Source: a virus. Taken from it: a stretch of DNA of 33,133 nucleotides. The stretch covers positions 1 through 33,133 of IMG/VR virus record IMGVR_UViG_3300043449_000206. The stretch is one strand, 5' to 3'. The notes below the pieces were generated by a model that saw only the letters and a list, made by a program, of their open reading frames with translations, was not told the origin of the DNA and ran no database searches. The position numbers were made by a program, and so were the translations under genes. Shown here one piece after another: positions 24,282-30,316 of this stretch (within the stretch, counting starts at the first letter, position 1; the number at the start of each line of letters is the position of its first letter).

Positions 24282-24338
24282 GCCCTATTTCTAGGGCTTT
24301 GGCTTGCGCTTTGCAAGGGCTTGCAGGGGCTAACCTGC
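24282..24338 (+). promoter_or_regulatory. Three consecutive hairpins in the leader of the next gene
   Basis: GCCCTA-TTTC-TAGGGC (24282-24297), CTTGC-GCTTT-GCAAG (24303-24317) and GCAGG-GGCTAA-CCTGC (24323-24338) are perfect short stems in series. They fill the gap between the 24184 gene and the start at 24356. Only TTT follows the first stem, so it is a weak terminator at best. They could slow polymerase, cap RNA ends or control translation. Confidence 0.6.
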
Positions 24339-24355
24339 GTTTGAAAGGCTTCAAG

Positions 24356-24676
24356 ATGAATAATTTATTTGAACAATTCCAAGGCGCAGACCTTGACCGA
24401 CTCGCTGACTGTTTAACTGCTATTCGTAAAGCAGGGCTGAAAACCGATAAATATACACAGGCAGGGGTCAATCAATCCTCGGGCAATGTGTGGGTTTGGT
24501 CTGAAGATTGGTCGGGATGTGTGGCTTGCTCTATTGGTTTCGATGTGTTTTGGGTTTACTCATGTAGAGAATGTGGCGAAGAATTTGAGTTTGAAACTTA
24601 CTCAGAGCTGGAAATTTTTTCTGAGTCAAATACCGAAGATTGCACAATGTGCCGCACTGAGGAGGTGACAGCATGA
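24356..24676 (+). CDS. Small zinc-ribbon protein of unknown function
   Basis: 106 aa from the ATG at 24356, with GAAAGGCTTCAAG before it; an upstream open frame to 24299 has no ribosome site and runs through the hairpins. The N-terminal helix (NNLFEQFQGADLDRLADCLT) and a Trp-rich centre (SGNVWVWSEDWSGCVACSIG) precede a zinc ribbon: YSCRECGEEF, 26 residues, then CTMC. Such small ribbons in phage early regions often bind host proteins or nucleic acids. The protein is acidic overall. It overlaps the next gene by ATGA. Confidence 0.65.
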   Translation: MNNLFEQFQGADLDRLADCLTAIRKAGLKTDKYTQAGVNQSSGNVWVWSEDWSGCVACSIGFDVFWVYSCRECGEEFEFETYSELEIFSESNTEDCTMCRTEEVTA

Positions 24677-24903
24677 AACACACAATGGTCTACTTTGGAA
24701 ATATGACTCATGGCACATTTTCTATAAATGGCGATGAAACACCTATCGTCATCATTCATTCAATTGACGAAAAAGCCATTATTGACCCTGATTCTGTTGA
24801 CGAAATGATGGAATTACAAGGGTTTGACAGTTATTTAATCCCCGATGAATTTACAGGCGAAATTGTATTTTCTAGGGCTTTTTTTAAGGGGCTTTCAGAA
24901 TGA
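24673..24903 (+). CDS. Unknown acidic early-block protein
   Basis: 76 aa: MKHTMVYFGNMTHGTFSING, then DETPIVIIHSIDEKAIIDPD. It appears beta-rich at the start, with an acidic helix (VDEMMELQGF) and a hydrophobic C-terminus. It has no Cys and no membrane segment. It overlaps the neighbouring genes by ATGA on both sides, so it is translated in coupled fashion. No family was recognised. Confidence 0.6.
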   Translation: MKHTMVYFGNMTHGTFSINGDETPIVIIHSIDEKAIIDPDSVDEMMELQGFDSYLIPDEFTGEIVFSRAFFKGLSE

Positions 24904-25073
24904 CACAAACCCAAGCCTTAACCCAAGCCTTAACCCAAGCCCTGATTCTTGCCATAACAGCACCTGATGATGACAGGGCAACCCAAGCCGCCACACTTGC
25001 CGAAAAAATAGCCAGCGGGTTAGATTCTTCTCAAGTAGAGCAATGTAAAGCCGATGCCCTGCTAATTTTGTAG
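24900..25073 (+). CDS. Small helical protein with TQAL tandem repeat
   Basis: 57 aa. MTQTQALTQALTQALILAIT is followed by APDDDRATQAATLAEKIASG and a second helix. The N-terminus holds nearly three copies of the 4-residue unit TQAL, encoded by a 12-nt direct repeat (unit ACCCAAGCCTTA, 24909-24940). The sequence LILAITAP-D ... AAxLAEKIA-G resembles small proteins common in phages. It is the last gene before the terminator at 25153. Function unknown. Confidence 0.65.
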   Translation: MTQTQALTQALTQALILAITAPDDDRATQAATLAEKIASGLDSSQVEQCKADALLIL

Positions 25074-25152
25074 ATGGCATGATATACGCCACAATTGCTC
25101 TAATTTTGAAAATTATTCTCAGAAAATAAGTTGGTGAGCACTTTTCAATTTT

Positions 25153-25172
25153 AAGCCCTTCGGGGCTTTTTT
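25153..25172 (+). terminator. Rho-independent terminator of the rightward early block
   Basis: AAGCCC-TTCG-GGGCTT followed by more T (TTTTCTT) makes a 6-bp stem with a stable UUCG tetraloop and a T-tract. It lies 80 bp after the last plus-strand gene and before the convergent minus-strand block, so it should stop rightward transcription. Confidence 0.85.
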
Positions 25173-25225
25173 CTTGTCTACCATTATCCAAGTATTCCCA
25201 AGGCAAAAAACCCGCCTAAAAAGCC

Positions 25226-25471
25226 CTATAAATCGTCCGCATAGGGGTCGTCAACAAACAAGCATATCCCAACATGGTTTAGGTCAAAATCAGGGCGCAA
25301 CCCTACACGCCAAAAGTGTGCCGCCCAACGAATCGAAATCCGAGCACCTTCCGATATTGAACCACCACCGATATGCTCTAAGGCTTCTTTTTCCCTGTCA
25401 GAATAATAAATAACCTGACCCTTTTTGCCTTTTGGTGCATGATTATGTCGTTTTTTTGGTTTCAATTCCAT
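25226..25471 (-). CDS. Ribbon-helix-helix-like small protein
   Basis: 81 aa: a basic N-terminus (MELKPKKRHNHAPKGKKG), then QVIYYSDREKEALEHIGGGS and ISEGARISIRWAAHFW. A short strand, a helix, a GG turn and a second helix with SEGARISIRWAA match the ribbon-helix-helix (Arc/MetJ) layout by eye. That suggests DNA binding as a dimer. It is the last gene of the minus-strand replication block and overlaps the RuvC-like gene by 29 nt. It is one of two candidates for the protein reading the palindromes of this genome. Confidence 0.55.
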   Translation of the reverse strand: MELKPKKRHNHAPKGKKGQVIYYSDREKEALEHIGGGSISEGARISIRWAAHFWRVGLRPDFDLNHVGICLFVDDPYADDL

Positions 25472-25925
25472 GCAATGTGTGCCTTAAATATTCAGCAATT
25501 AGTAGGGCTTCAGCTTTGTTTATGTCCTTTTTCCGTTTAAGTTTGGCTTCAGGCCATAGGTATCGTGCCATATCCAACGATTCACTTTTGTCAGCGGTCA
25601 AATGGAAATGCTTTTTCCAGCGTTGTGGGGTGACAAGGTGAACAGGGTAGCGTGTTAACTCGCAAACCGCACTAATCACCCCTACTGCCCGACCAAATGT
25701 GAAAGTGCTGGAAACCCCTTGGTTTGGCATTGAATGCACTTGTTCCATGCAAATCTCTGCGCCCTCTTTGGGGTCGACAATGGATAGGATTCGACTTTTA
25801 AAGACAAGGGCAAGTATGTGCTTGTCCTTATGTTCAATATCGAATGACTCTAGGTAATTACCATCATGGTCTACTGCACCCAATGCGCCTGAAACAGCAC
25901 CGGGGTCAATTCCTATATAAATCAT
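25443..25925 (-). CDS. RuvC-like Holliday junction resolvase
   Basis: 160 aa with an RNase H-like fold. MIYIGIDPGAVSGALGAVD holds the first catalytic Asp (D7). CMEQVHSMPNQG (E61) matches the second acidic motif and its M-P-x-Q-G tail. GRAVGVISAV, TPQRWKKHF and NKAEALLIAEYLR (E139, with D134 near) complete the set. The usual Asp-Ala in the last motif is Glu-Ala here. It cuts four-way junctions, clearing recombination intermediates before packaging. It is encoded in the minus-strand replication block behind the PP-loop protein (4-nt gap). Confidence 0.88.
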   Translation of the reverse strand: MIYIGIDPGAVSGALGAVDHDGNYLESFDIEHKDKHILALVFKSRILSIVDPKEGAEICMEQVHSMPNQGVSSTFTFGRAVGVISAVCELTRYPVHLVTPQRWKKHFHLTADKSESLDMARYLWPEAKLKRKKDINKAEALLIAEYLRHTLHGIETKKTT

Positions 25926-25929
25926 ATAG

Positions 25930-26724
25930 TTAGTCTCCGCAGAAACAGGCTATTGTTTCTTCTGTAGCGTCAAACATATCTATTTGGTCTTTGCCAAATT
26001 GTTTCATTGCCGCATAAGTTGGGCGGTCTTTTGAAAATCTGCCGCCAATGATTTCTTCTTGTTTTGCCCACCAAGTAGCCCTGTTTGGCTCATGTTGGAT
26101 GATGGACATTAGCTGATGTGCGCCCTTCATAAAGCACAAATCGCAGTTTCCAAGAGGGGTAATTTTGTCAACAAATTGAAGTTCAAGGTCAAAATCATTT
26201 GATTTCCAAAACCGCTGGACATCGGATTGTGTGACCCCTGCCAATGCTAAAGGCGCATGAACTGTTTCCCTGAGTTTTCCAACTCGCTTAGGTTCATCAG
26301 CACGAATTCCCGCCAATGTCTGAAATTCCTCAAACCCTTTAGATTTCATAAAACGAGCTATTGGGTTAATTTTTAGTTCTGTTGTACAAAATCGCATAAC
26401 TGAGTTGGGCAAAAATGATTTTTGTTTAATTAATTCAGCAAAAGGCTCACCATCTCTGGATGCGGTTTCGTAAGTGACCTCTACGAATTTATCAGTATTC
26501 CTTGTGAATTCAAGCCAATAGATAGGAATATTCCACCGCTTTTGGCATTCGTTGACAAATTTTAAAGTTGATTCGTGTTCTTTCCCTGTGTTGCAAAAAA
26601 TGACAAAGGTTTCATTTGGTAGGCTCATTTGGTGAGCTTCTAAGACCCTGTAAAGCATATAAGCCGATGTTCTACCACCCGAAAAACTGATGCAAGTTGG
26701 TTCATTTATCAGAAATGGATTCAT
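25930..26724 (-). CDS. PAPS reductase / PP-loop family protein
   Basis: 264 aa. The PP-loop is SFSGGRTSAYML (residues 13-24), the nucleotide-binding variant of SGGKDS. FCNTGKEHESTL follows at about 43-54. RFCTTELKINPI (C113), AGIRADEPKR (138-147), CDLCFMKG (C194, C197) and the terminal CFC (C260, C262) supply Cys positions that could hold an iron-sulfur cluster, as in PAPS reductases and DndC. The family activates or reduces sulfur compounds or modifies nucleic acids; the substrate in phages is unsettled. No Dnd partners are present. It is coupled to its upstream neighbour by ATGA. Confidence 0.85.
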   Translation of the reverse strand: MNPFLINEPTCISFSGGRTSAYMLYRVLEAHQMSLPNETFVIFCNTGKEHESTLKFVNECQKRWNIPIYWLEFTRNTDKFVEVTYETASRDGEPFAELIKQKSFLPNSVMRFCTTELKINPIARFMKSKGFEEFQTLAGIRADEPKRVGKLRETVHAPLALAGVTQSDVQRFWKSNDFDLELQFVDKITPLGNCDLCFMKGAHQLMSIIQHEPNRATWWAKQEEIIGGRFSKDRPTYAAMKQFGKDQIDMFDATEETIACFCGD

Positions 26725-26990
26725 TTTGTGCTTTCATTATTTTCGTCAATTCCTGACTGATTCCCTTGAAAATTCCCAATGGATGCAGTTCCAGTTCCTG
26801 TGCTCTGTGCCATGCGTGTGCTTTCCAACCACTCGTTGATGCCATCTTGACTAAATGGTCTAGAGTGGATTGGTAAAGGTCGTACCGCATCCCCTGTGAG
26901 CCACAAGGCTTCGGTGATGCGTTTGATAGATAGATAACTGTTCCCATCTTTCACCTCATCCAAAAGACGGTTTGCTTGTTCTTTTGTCAT
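26721..26990 (-). CDS. Small phage protein in the replication block
   Basis: 89 aa: MTKEQANRLLDEVKDGNSYL followed by SIKRITEALWLTGDAVRPLP, then a Ser/Thr/Gly/Asn-rich tail that looks disordered. The N-terminal helix pair (Q-A-N-x-L-L-D-x-V-K-DG ... I-x-x-AL-x-LTGD) is typical of small proteins beside phage replication initiators. It overlaps both neighbours by ATGA. A competing frame at 26702-26947 lacks these features. Function unknown. Confidence 0.65.
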   Translation of the reverse strand: MTKEQANRLLDEVKDGNSYLSIKRITEALWLTGDAVRPLPIHSRPFSQDGINEWLESTRMAQSTGTGTASIGNFQGNQSGIDENNESTK

Positions 26991-27790
26991 GCTGTTTTTC
27001 CTAAAACTGCCCTGATTTTCGCTAAAACTTCAGGATTTGGTGGCGCAGTCTTCAGCCTATCCTCATCCAGTTTGACAAGCGCAGGGTCACGCTGTGAGCT
27101 TGATGGAACTGTTACCATTGCAATATCAACCTTGTTAAAGGTATTTTGCTTTTGAACAACCCAATCAGCTTTAAAAGACTGCCAGTTGCGCAAGACAATC
27201 TCTTTTAACGCATCTTCTAAGGTAAACCCTGCTTTTTCTGCTTCTTTCTGAATTCCATCAATTACCAGTTGCGTTACCTGTGCTTTCTTGGATTTCCTGT
27301 GTTTGACAAATTCATCCCAAACAGATTGTGAAATGCCGTCAGGCATGGCAACGACAGTTGCTCTTATATTTGGTTTATGGTTATTGGTTATTGGTTCATG
27401 GTTATTGGTTGGTTGAACGACTGTTGAACCGGAATCCAACGCCCGTTCAACGCCCGTTGAGTTTCTGTTGAGTGCTCTTTTTGCGGCAGATGCTTTTCCA
27501 GCTTTAGATGCAGTCTCAAGTTGTTGTTTATAAAAGGAAATTTCTTTATCGCATCTTTTGTGATGCCACATATTGTTTTCCATGCTGAAAAACATTTCAA
27601 GTATTCCTTGTAAGGTTTCTTGCTGGTCACGAGCATTTACTTTCATCGACAACTCAAAAATTGAGTTTGGCAATGGCTGTTCCGTGTCGTAATAGAGCCA
27701 AAGAAGTTTGAGATAAATCCCCACTTCTTCGTTTGTCAAAAAAGAAGTGTCTTTAATAAAGTCACCAATGTGATGTTGGTAATAGTGCAT
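26987..27790 (-). CDS. DUF1376-family replication protein
   Basis: 267 aa from the ATG at 27790 (MHYYQHHIGDFIKDTSFLTN). The N-terminal 100 residues are DUF1376 (YdaU type): GIYLKLLWLYYDTEQPLP, then MWHHKRCDKEISFYKQ. A Ser/Thr/Asn linker with the repeated NNHEPITNNHKP follows. The C-terminal segment (SVWDEFVKHRKSKKAQVT, then ALKEIVLRNWQSFKADWV) resembles ends of DnaT/O-like helicase loaders. It probably starts phage replication by bringing in the host helicase. No polymerase or helicase is encoded, so the host supplies them. An upstream frame to 27874 lacks family similarity. Confidence 0.8.
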   Translation of the reverse strand: MHYYQHHIGDFIKDTSFLTNEEVGIYLKLLWLYYDTEQPLPNSIFELSMKVNARDQQETLQGILEMFFSMENNMWHHKRCDKEISFYKQQLETASKAGKASAAKRALNRNSTGVERALDSGSTVVQPTNNHEPITNNHKPNIRATVVAMPDGISQSVWDEFVKHRKSKKAQVTQLVIDGIQKEAEKAGFTLEDALKEIVLRNWQSFKADWVVQKQNTFNKVDIAMVTVPSSSQRDPALVKLDEDRLKTAPPNPEVLAKIRAVLGKTA

Positions 27791-27854
27791 TTCCCCACGC
27801 CCTAAAATCCACCCTGAAAAGAAACTGCGGCAGGAGGGGTGGGTTCTCTTTTCA

Positions 27855-27874
27855 ATGGGGTAGCTACTCCCCAT
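27855..27874 (-). promoter_or_regulatory. Short hairpin in the leader of the DUF1376 gene
   Basis: On the minus strand, ATGGGG-AGTAGCTA-CCCCAT is a 6-bp perfect stem with a palindromic loop (TAGCTA). It lies between the end of the Cys-rich gene (27901) and the start at 27790, with no T-tract. It may modulate expression of the initiator. Confidence 0.4.
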
Positions 27875-27900
27875 CTAGCCGTGTTTCAAACAATCATACA

Positions 27901-28050
27901 TCAATAGCAGTTAGTGTTGCAATTGTTCCCATAACAACAGGTTTGGCAAGTCACATAACGACCATTTGCATAGTAGGTATGGGTTGAACAAGCCGCCCAC
28001 AATGTCAGGCTGGAAAGTGCTAAGTGTGCGCCAATAATGACTTTTTTCAT
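27901..28050 (-). CDS. Small exported Cys-rich peptide
   Basis: 49 aa. The N-terminus MKKVIIGAHLALSSLTLWAA is a signal peptide. The mature part CSTHTYYANGRYVTCQTCCY plus GNNCNTNCY has six Cys in 29 residues. It may be lipidated at Cys21 or cleaved by signal peptidase and held by disulfides. It is coupled (ATGA) to the RHH-like gene upstream and has GGAGAAA before its start. An exported cystine-rich peptide in a replication block is odd; superinfection exclusion or envelope modulation is possible but unsupported. Confidence 0.6.
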   Translation of the reverse strand: MKKVIIGAHLALSSLTLWAACSTHTYYANGRYVTCQTCCYGNNCNTNCY

Positions 28051-28214
28051 GTTTTCTCCTTAAGTTGACTCTTTCGATTCTCCATCGAATTCTTGAGCAA
28101 GTTTCTCAACCACACAGAACCGCCAAGTTTGCGAAACTCCAACCATTGGTCAAAAGTAACTCTTGTGGCGATTTTGAGTGGGCTTCCTGTGATTTCCGAT
28201 TTGTGTCTAGCCAT
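28047..28214 (-). CDS. Second small ribbon-helix-helix-like protein
   Basis: 55 aa: MARHKSEITGSPLKIATRVT, then FDQWLEFRKLGGSVWLRNLL and a charged tail. A strand (KIATRVT), a helix (FDQWLEFRKL), a GG turn and a second helix (SVWLRNLLKN) fit the ribbon-helix-helix plan; R-V-T-x-x-QW-x-x-F-x-x-LGG-x-x-WLR recurs in small phage proteins. It is the first gene of the minus-strand replication block, divergent from the plus-strand operon. That is a suitable place for an autoregulator. No other repressor-like gene is present besides 25226-25471. Confidence 0.55.
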   Translation of the reverse strand: MARHKSEITGSPLKIATRVTFDQWLEFRKLGGSVWLRNLLKNSMENRKSQLKEKT

Positions 28215-28319
28215 GTGCGTAAAGTAGCATTGTGGTTAATGTTTGACAATAAGGGTATGTCCTAATGTCAGACAGAATATAGTGTCGTACAGTATCCATT
28301 CATCAACAGAAAGGCGTTT
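28215..28319. promoter_or_regulatory. Divergent promoter region
   Basis: This 105-bp gap separates two divergent operons. It holds TTGACA at 28243-28248 and TATAGT at 28278-28283, neither with an ideal partner. On the minus strand TTGTCA-17-TACTTT ends near the 28214 start codon, which would give an almost leaderless transcript. The symmetrical box TGTCAGACA (28266-28274) lies in the middle. Promoters are likely but cannot be fixed. Confidence 0.4.
28264..28279. promoter_or_regulatory. Possible second operator, AATGTCAGACAGAATA
   Basis: The core TGTC-A-GACA is a perfect inverted repeat around one base. The whole 16-mer recurs with one change at 30657-30672. Both copies lie 34-41 bp upstream of a plus-strand start codon (28320 and 30706). 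Confidence 0.45.
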
Positions 28320-28568
28320 ATGAAATTCGATGTTTGCTTGGATGAACTCAGAGACTTACAGTTACCAGAGACTGAATGGGAATTACGGGTCAAATGGTCA
28401 TACGACCCAGACTACAGCCCTAAAGAAGGGCTTTACCAAAAATACGAGTTTGAATTACAAAAGTTTGTTGACGACAAGTGGGTTGACATCACTGATGAGT
28501 TGTCCAGTTTTGACTTTGCCAAAATCGTGCGTTTGATTGAGGAGAATGACAATGATGACATTCTCTGA
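28320..28568 (+). CDS. Unknown acidic protein, first gene of the rightward recombination operon
   Basis: 82 aa: MKFDVCLDELRDLQLPETEW, then ELRVKWSYDPDYSPKEGLYQ. It is strongly acidic, with Trp-containing strands (FELQKFVDDKWVDITDELSS) and a helical acidic end (IVRLIEENDNDDIL). It resembles small acidic inhibitors or DNA mimics only in charge; no family was recognised. AAAGG lies about 4 nt before the start. It overlaps the next gene by about 17 nt. Confidence 0.6.
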   Translation: MKFDVCLDELRDLQLPETEWELRVKWSYDPDYSPKEGLYQKYEFELQKFVDDKWVDITDELSSFDFAKIVRLIEENDNDDIL

Positions 28569-28761
28569 AGTCTTTGGGCGCATCGCACTCATTGTTGCCT
28601 TGCTGATGGGCATAAACCATGTTTTAACGCCATCACCACAGTCACAGAGCATCCAAGTCATCAGCAAGAAGAAAAGTCTCTTAAAGGCTTGTGTCAGGCT
28701 TCACAAAAGAAAGGCAAAAAACTATGCAACCGTCTGTGAAAAACGAGGAATCTATGTCTGA
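28552..28761 (+). CDS. Small membrane-anchored basic protein
   Basis: 69 aa; the start is set at 28552 because GGAG lies 8 nt upstream, though ATGs at 28546 and 28555 are possible. MMTFSEVFGRIALIVALLMG is a probable transmembrane helix, followed by a Ser/Pro/Gln linker and a basic helix (KKKSLLKACVRLHKRKAKNY) with two Cys. It could be an inner-membrane protein with a cationic domain. No family was recognised. Confidence 0.5.
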   Translation: MMTFSEVFGRIALIVALLMGINHVLTPSPQSQSIQVISKKKSLLKACVRLHKRKAKNYATVCEKRGIYV

Positions 28762-28903
28762 ATGGAAGACCCAACAACAAGTCTATGACGAACTCAGAAA
28801 CGACATTCTTGAAGAAGTGGCAGTCGAGATTGAGAAGATGAAATGCTTTGGCAATGACACACTGAGTTCATTTGGCATTTTCATCAGGGGAATGAAGAAA
28901 TGA
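28754..28903 (+). CDS. Small conserved helical phage protein
   Basis: 49 aa from the ATG at 28754, with GAGGA 6 nt upstream: MSEWKTQQQVYDELRNDILE, then EVAVEIEKMKCFGNDTLSSF. It is amphipathic and acidic throughout. Earlier in-frame starts (28691, 28724) would overlap the previous gene further. Its start overlaps the previous gene by 8 nt and its end overlaps the next by ATGA. Function unknown. Confidence 0.55.
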   Translation: MSEWKTQQQVYDELRNDILEEVAVEIEKMKCFGNDTLSSFGIFIRGMKK

Positions 28904-29145
28904 AACTCATTAACCAAGATAAGTTTTTCTTGGAACTGCATGGTCAGTTAATGTGTGCGGTTTGCAATAAGACAGTCGATAAGATTGAATATATATGCGA
29001 CCCTTACTTTAGAAATGGTGTCAATTTTCGGGCGTATTGCCATAGCGAAACAGAAACAATATTTCTTCCAGAGGAACTTATTTTGGACAGCAGTATAAGT
29101 TTTGGTAAAGCCTTTCTGTCACAACCACAATTGGAGAACAAATGA
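28900..29145 (+). CDS. Small Cys/His protein, possible zinc binder
   Basis: 81 aa: MKLINQDKFFLELHGQLMCA, with C-x-x-C in MCAVCNK, then IEYICDPYF and FRAYCHSE. Four Cys and a His in this spacing could bind one zinc ion. The C-terminal part is hydrophobic and ends PQLENK. It lies in an ATGA-coupled chain of small genes. Function unknown. Confidence 0.55.
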   Translation: MKLINQDKFFLELHGQLMCAVCNKTVDKIEYICDPYFRNGVNFRAYCHSETETIFLPEELILDSSISFGKAFLSQPQLENK

Positions 29146-29351
29146 CACATGATGAAATCATGGAGATGGCACAAGAATGCAATTTGATTGGAATACGCCC
29201 ACACCTTGATGGCATTTATTCCGAAGCACTTGTAGCCTTTGCCCACCTTGTAGCCGCCAAAGAGCAAGAGCGCATTATTGAAGTGGTTGAGCGTTTAGGT
29301 ACATGGGCGCACATAACTGAAGTGGTAGCTGAAATCAGAGGTGAAGCATGA
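29142..29351 (+). CDS. Small repeated-family protein (VAAKE type), copy 1
   Basis: 69 aa. It shares its first six residues (MTHDEI), encoded by a 20-nt identical stretch, and the central motif FAHLVAAKEQER with the next gene. L-V-A-A-K-E-x-E-x-x-x-x-V is a common motif of small phage proteins with an acidic helical end. It probably arose by duplication with 29348-29587. Function unknown. It overlaps both neighbours by ATGA. Confidence 0.6.
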   Translation: MTHDEIMEMAQECNLIGIRPHLDGIYSEALVAFAHLVAAKEQERIIEVVERLGTWAHITEVVAEIRGEA

Positions 29352-29587
29352 CACATGATGAAATCATTAGTATTTACAAAGAAGTTTCAAACAAAATATG
29401 CAACGGCACAGAGTGGTGTTGGTCTGGTGCTGGCGAGCCTTTGAAATTGTTTGCCAACCTTGTAGCCGCCAAGGAAAGAGAAGCCTGTGCAAAGGTGTGT
29501 GAGGAACATCCTGATGGCATGAATATGTTAGGTGGTGCGTATATTGCCTGTGCCAAAGCCATCAGAGACAGAGGAGAACAAGCATGA
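29348..29587 (+). CDS. Small repeated-family protein (VAAKE type), copy 2
   Basis: 79 aa: MTHDEIISIYKEVSNKICNG, then KLFANLVAAKEREACAKVCE and CAKAIRDRGEQA. It matches copy 1 in the start and in LVAAKE. The A-C-A-K-V-C-E ... CAKAIR-x-RG ending is widespread in phage genomes. Three to five Cys could be redox or metal ligands, but no complete site is seen. It overlaps its neighbours by ATGA. Confidence 0.65.
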   Translation: MTHDEIISIYKEVSNKICNGTEWCWSGAGEPLKLFANLVAAKEREACAKVCEEHPDGMNMLGGAYIACAKAIRDRGEQA

Positions 29588-29745
29588 ACATTACTGAAGA
29601 ACAATTTGAAACACTCATTGGATTGCTTGCTGTAATTGAAACTTCAGGCTCTGCGAATGGCAAACCAGTGATGGGATTGGAGGGTGCAGTAGAAGCCTTT
29701 TTCACAATTCAAGAGTTTGTAGCCCAACTGGAGAAGAACACATGA
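29584..29745 (+). CDS. 53-aa helical protein
   Basis: MNITEEQFETLIGLLAVIET, then a Gly/Ser/Asn turn and PVMGLEGAVEAFFTIQEFVA. Two amphipathic helices and an acidic start. It is joined by ATGA at both ends with GGAG upstream, so it is likely a real gene. No family was recognised. Confidence 0.55.
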   Translation: MNITEEQFETLIGLLAVIETSGSANGKPVMGLEGAVEAFFTIQEFVAQLEKNT

Positions 29746-30152
29746 CACAAGAAGAATTGCAACTTGTGCTTAATGCGTTGAAGTGGTGTCATGGTGGCGA
29801 ACCTTGCGGAACAGCAGAAGCCATTGCAGTAATTGAAAAAGCCTTGGCAAATGTCGCTACCAACGACACATCAAAGGAATATGTCGATGAAATGCAAAAA
29901 CAGCGACATGAGCAAGAGCCTGTGGCGTGGGTATGGGTAAACAATAAGGGTTGGCTAAATTATGGAGAAACCCCCCATGATATGTTTAAAAGTTCGCCAC
30001 TTTACCCACACCCACAGCGCACATGGGTAGGGCTGACGGATGAGGAAATTGATTTGGTATGCGTTGGCTTGTGGTCAGGTGGCTGGAGAAAAAAAGCAAT
30101 GCAAGACTTTGCCAAAGCCATTGAAGCCAAGTTGAAGGAGAAAAACACATGA
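29742..30152 (+). CDS. Phage mosaic-type small protein
   Basis: 136 aa. The N-terminal helical part (TQEELQLVLNALKWC and AIAVIEKALANVA) is followed by EQEPVAWVWVNNKGWLNYGE and SSPLYPHPQRTWVGLTDEEI, then an amphipathic C-terminal helix. The segment EPVAWV ... PLY-x-HPQR-x-WVGL-TDEEI is common to many phage hypothetical proteins and behaves as a shuffled module. No function is known. It is ATGA-coupled on both sides. Confidence 0.65.
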   Translation: MTQEELQLVLNALKWCHGGEPCGTAEAIAVIEKALANVATNDTSKEYVDEMQKQRHEQEPVAWVWVNNKGWLNYGETPHDMFKSSPLYPHPQRTWVGLTDEEIDLVCVGLWSGGWRKKAMQDFAKAIEAKLKEKNT

Positions 30153-30316
30153 CAAACGCATTTGACTACAAAGGCCAACCGTCAATTTGGACAAGAGATT
30201 CTGAGTTGAAGATGATTACACTTGGCAAGAAAATTGGCCTGAAACGCAGAGAACAACTGCGTGAAAAAGAAATTCAAGGTCATCATCCACTCCAAGCAAG
30301 AAAGAACAAAAAGTGA
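30149..30316 (+). CDS. Small FDYKGQ-family protein, copy 1
   Basis: 55 aa: MTNAFDYKGQPSIWTRDSEL, then a basic helical end rich in Lys/Arg. It shares AFDYKGQ-x-S-x-W and the following charged helix with the gene immediately downstream (30313-30483), so the two are tandem paralogues. It is basic, so nucleic-acid binding is possible. It overlaps the previous gene by ATGA and the next by GTGA. Confidence 0.55.
   Translation: MTNAFDYKGQPSIWTRDSELKMITLGKKIGLKRREQLREKEIQGHHPLQARKNKK

Noticed and set aside
28065-28265. Plus-strand frame opposite the RHH-like gene
   Set aside because: It is the shadow of 28047-28214, which has ATGA coupling to its neighbour and an RHH-like pattern.
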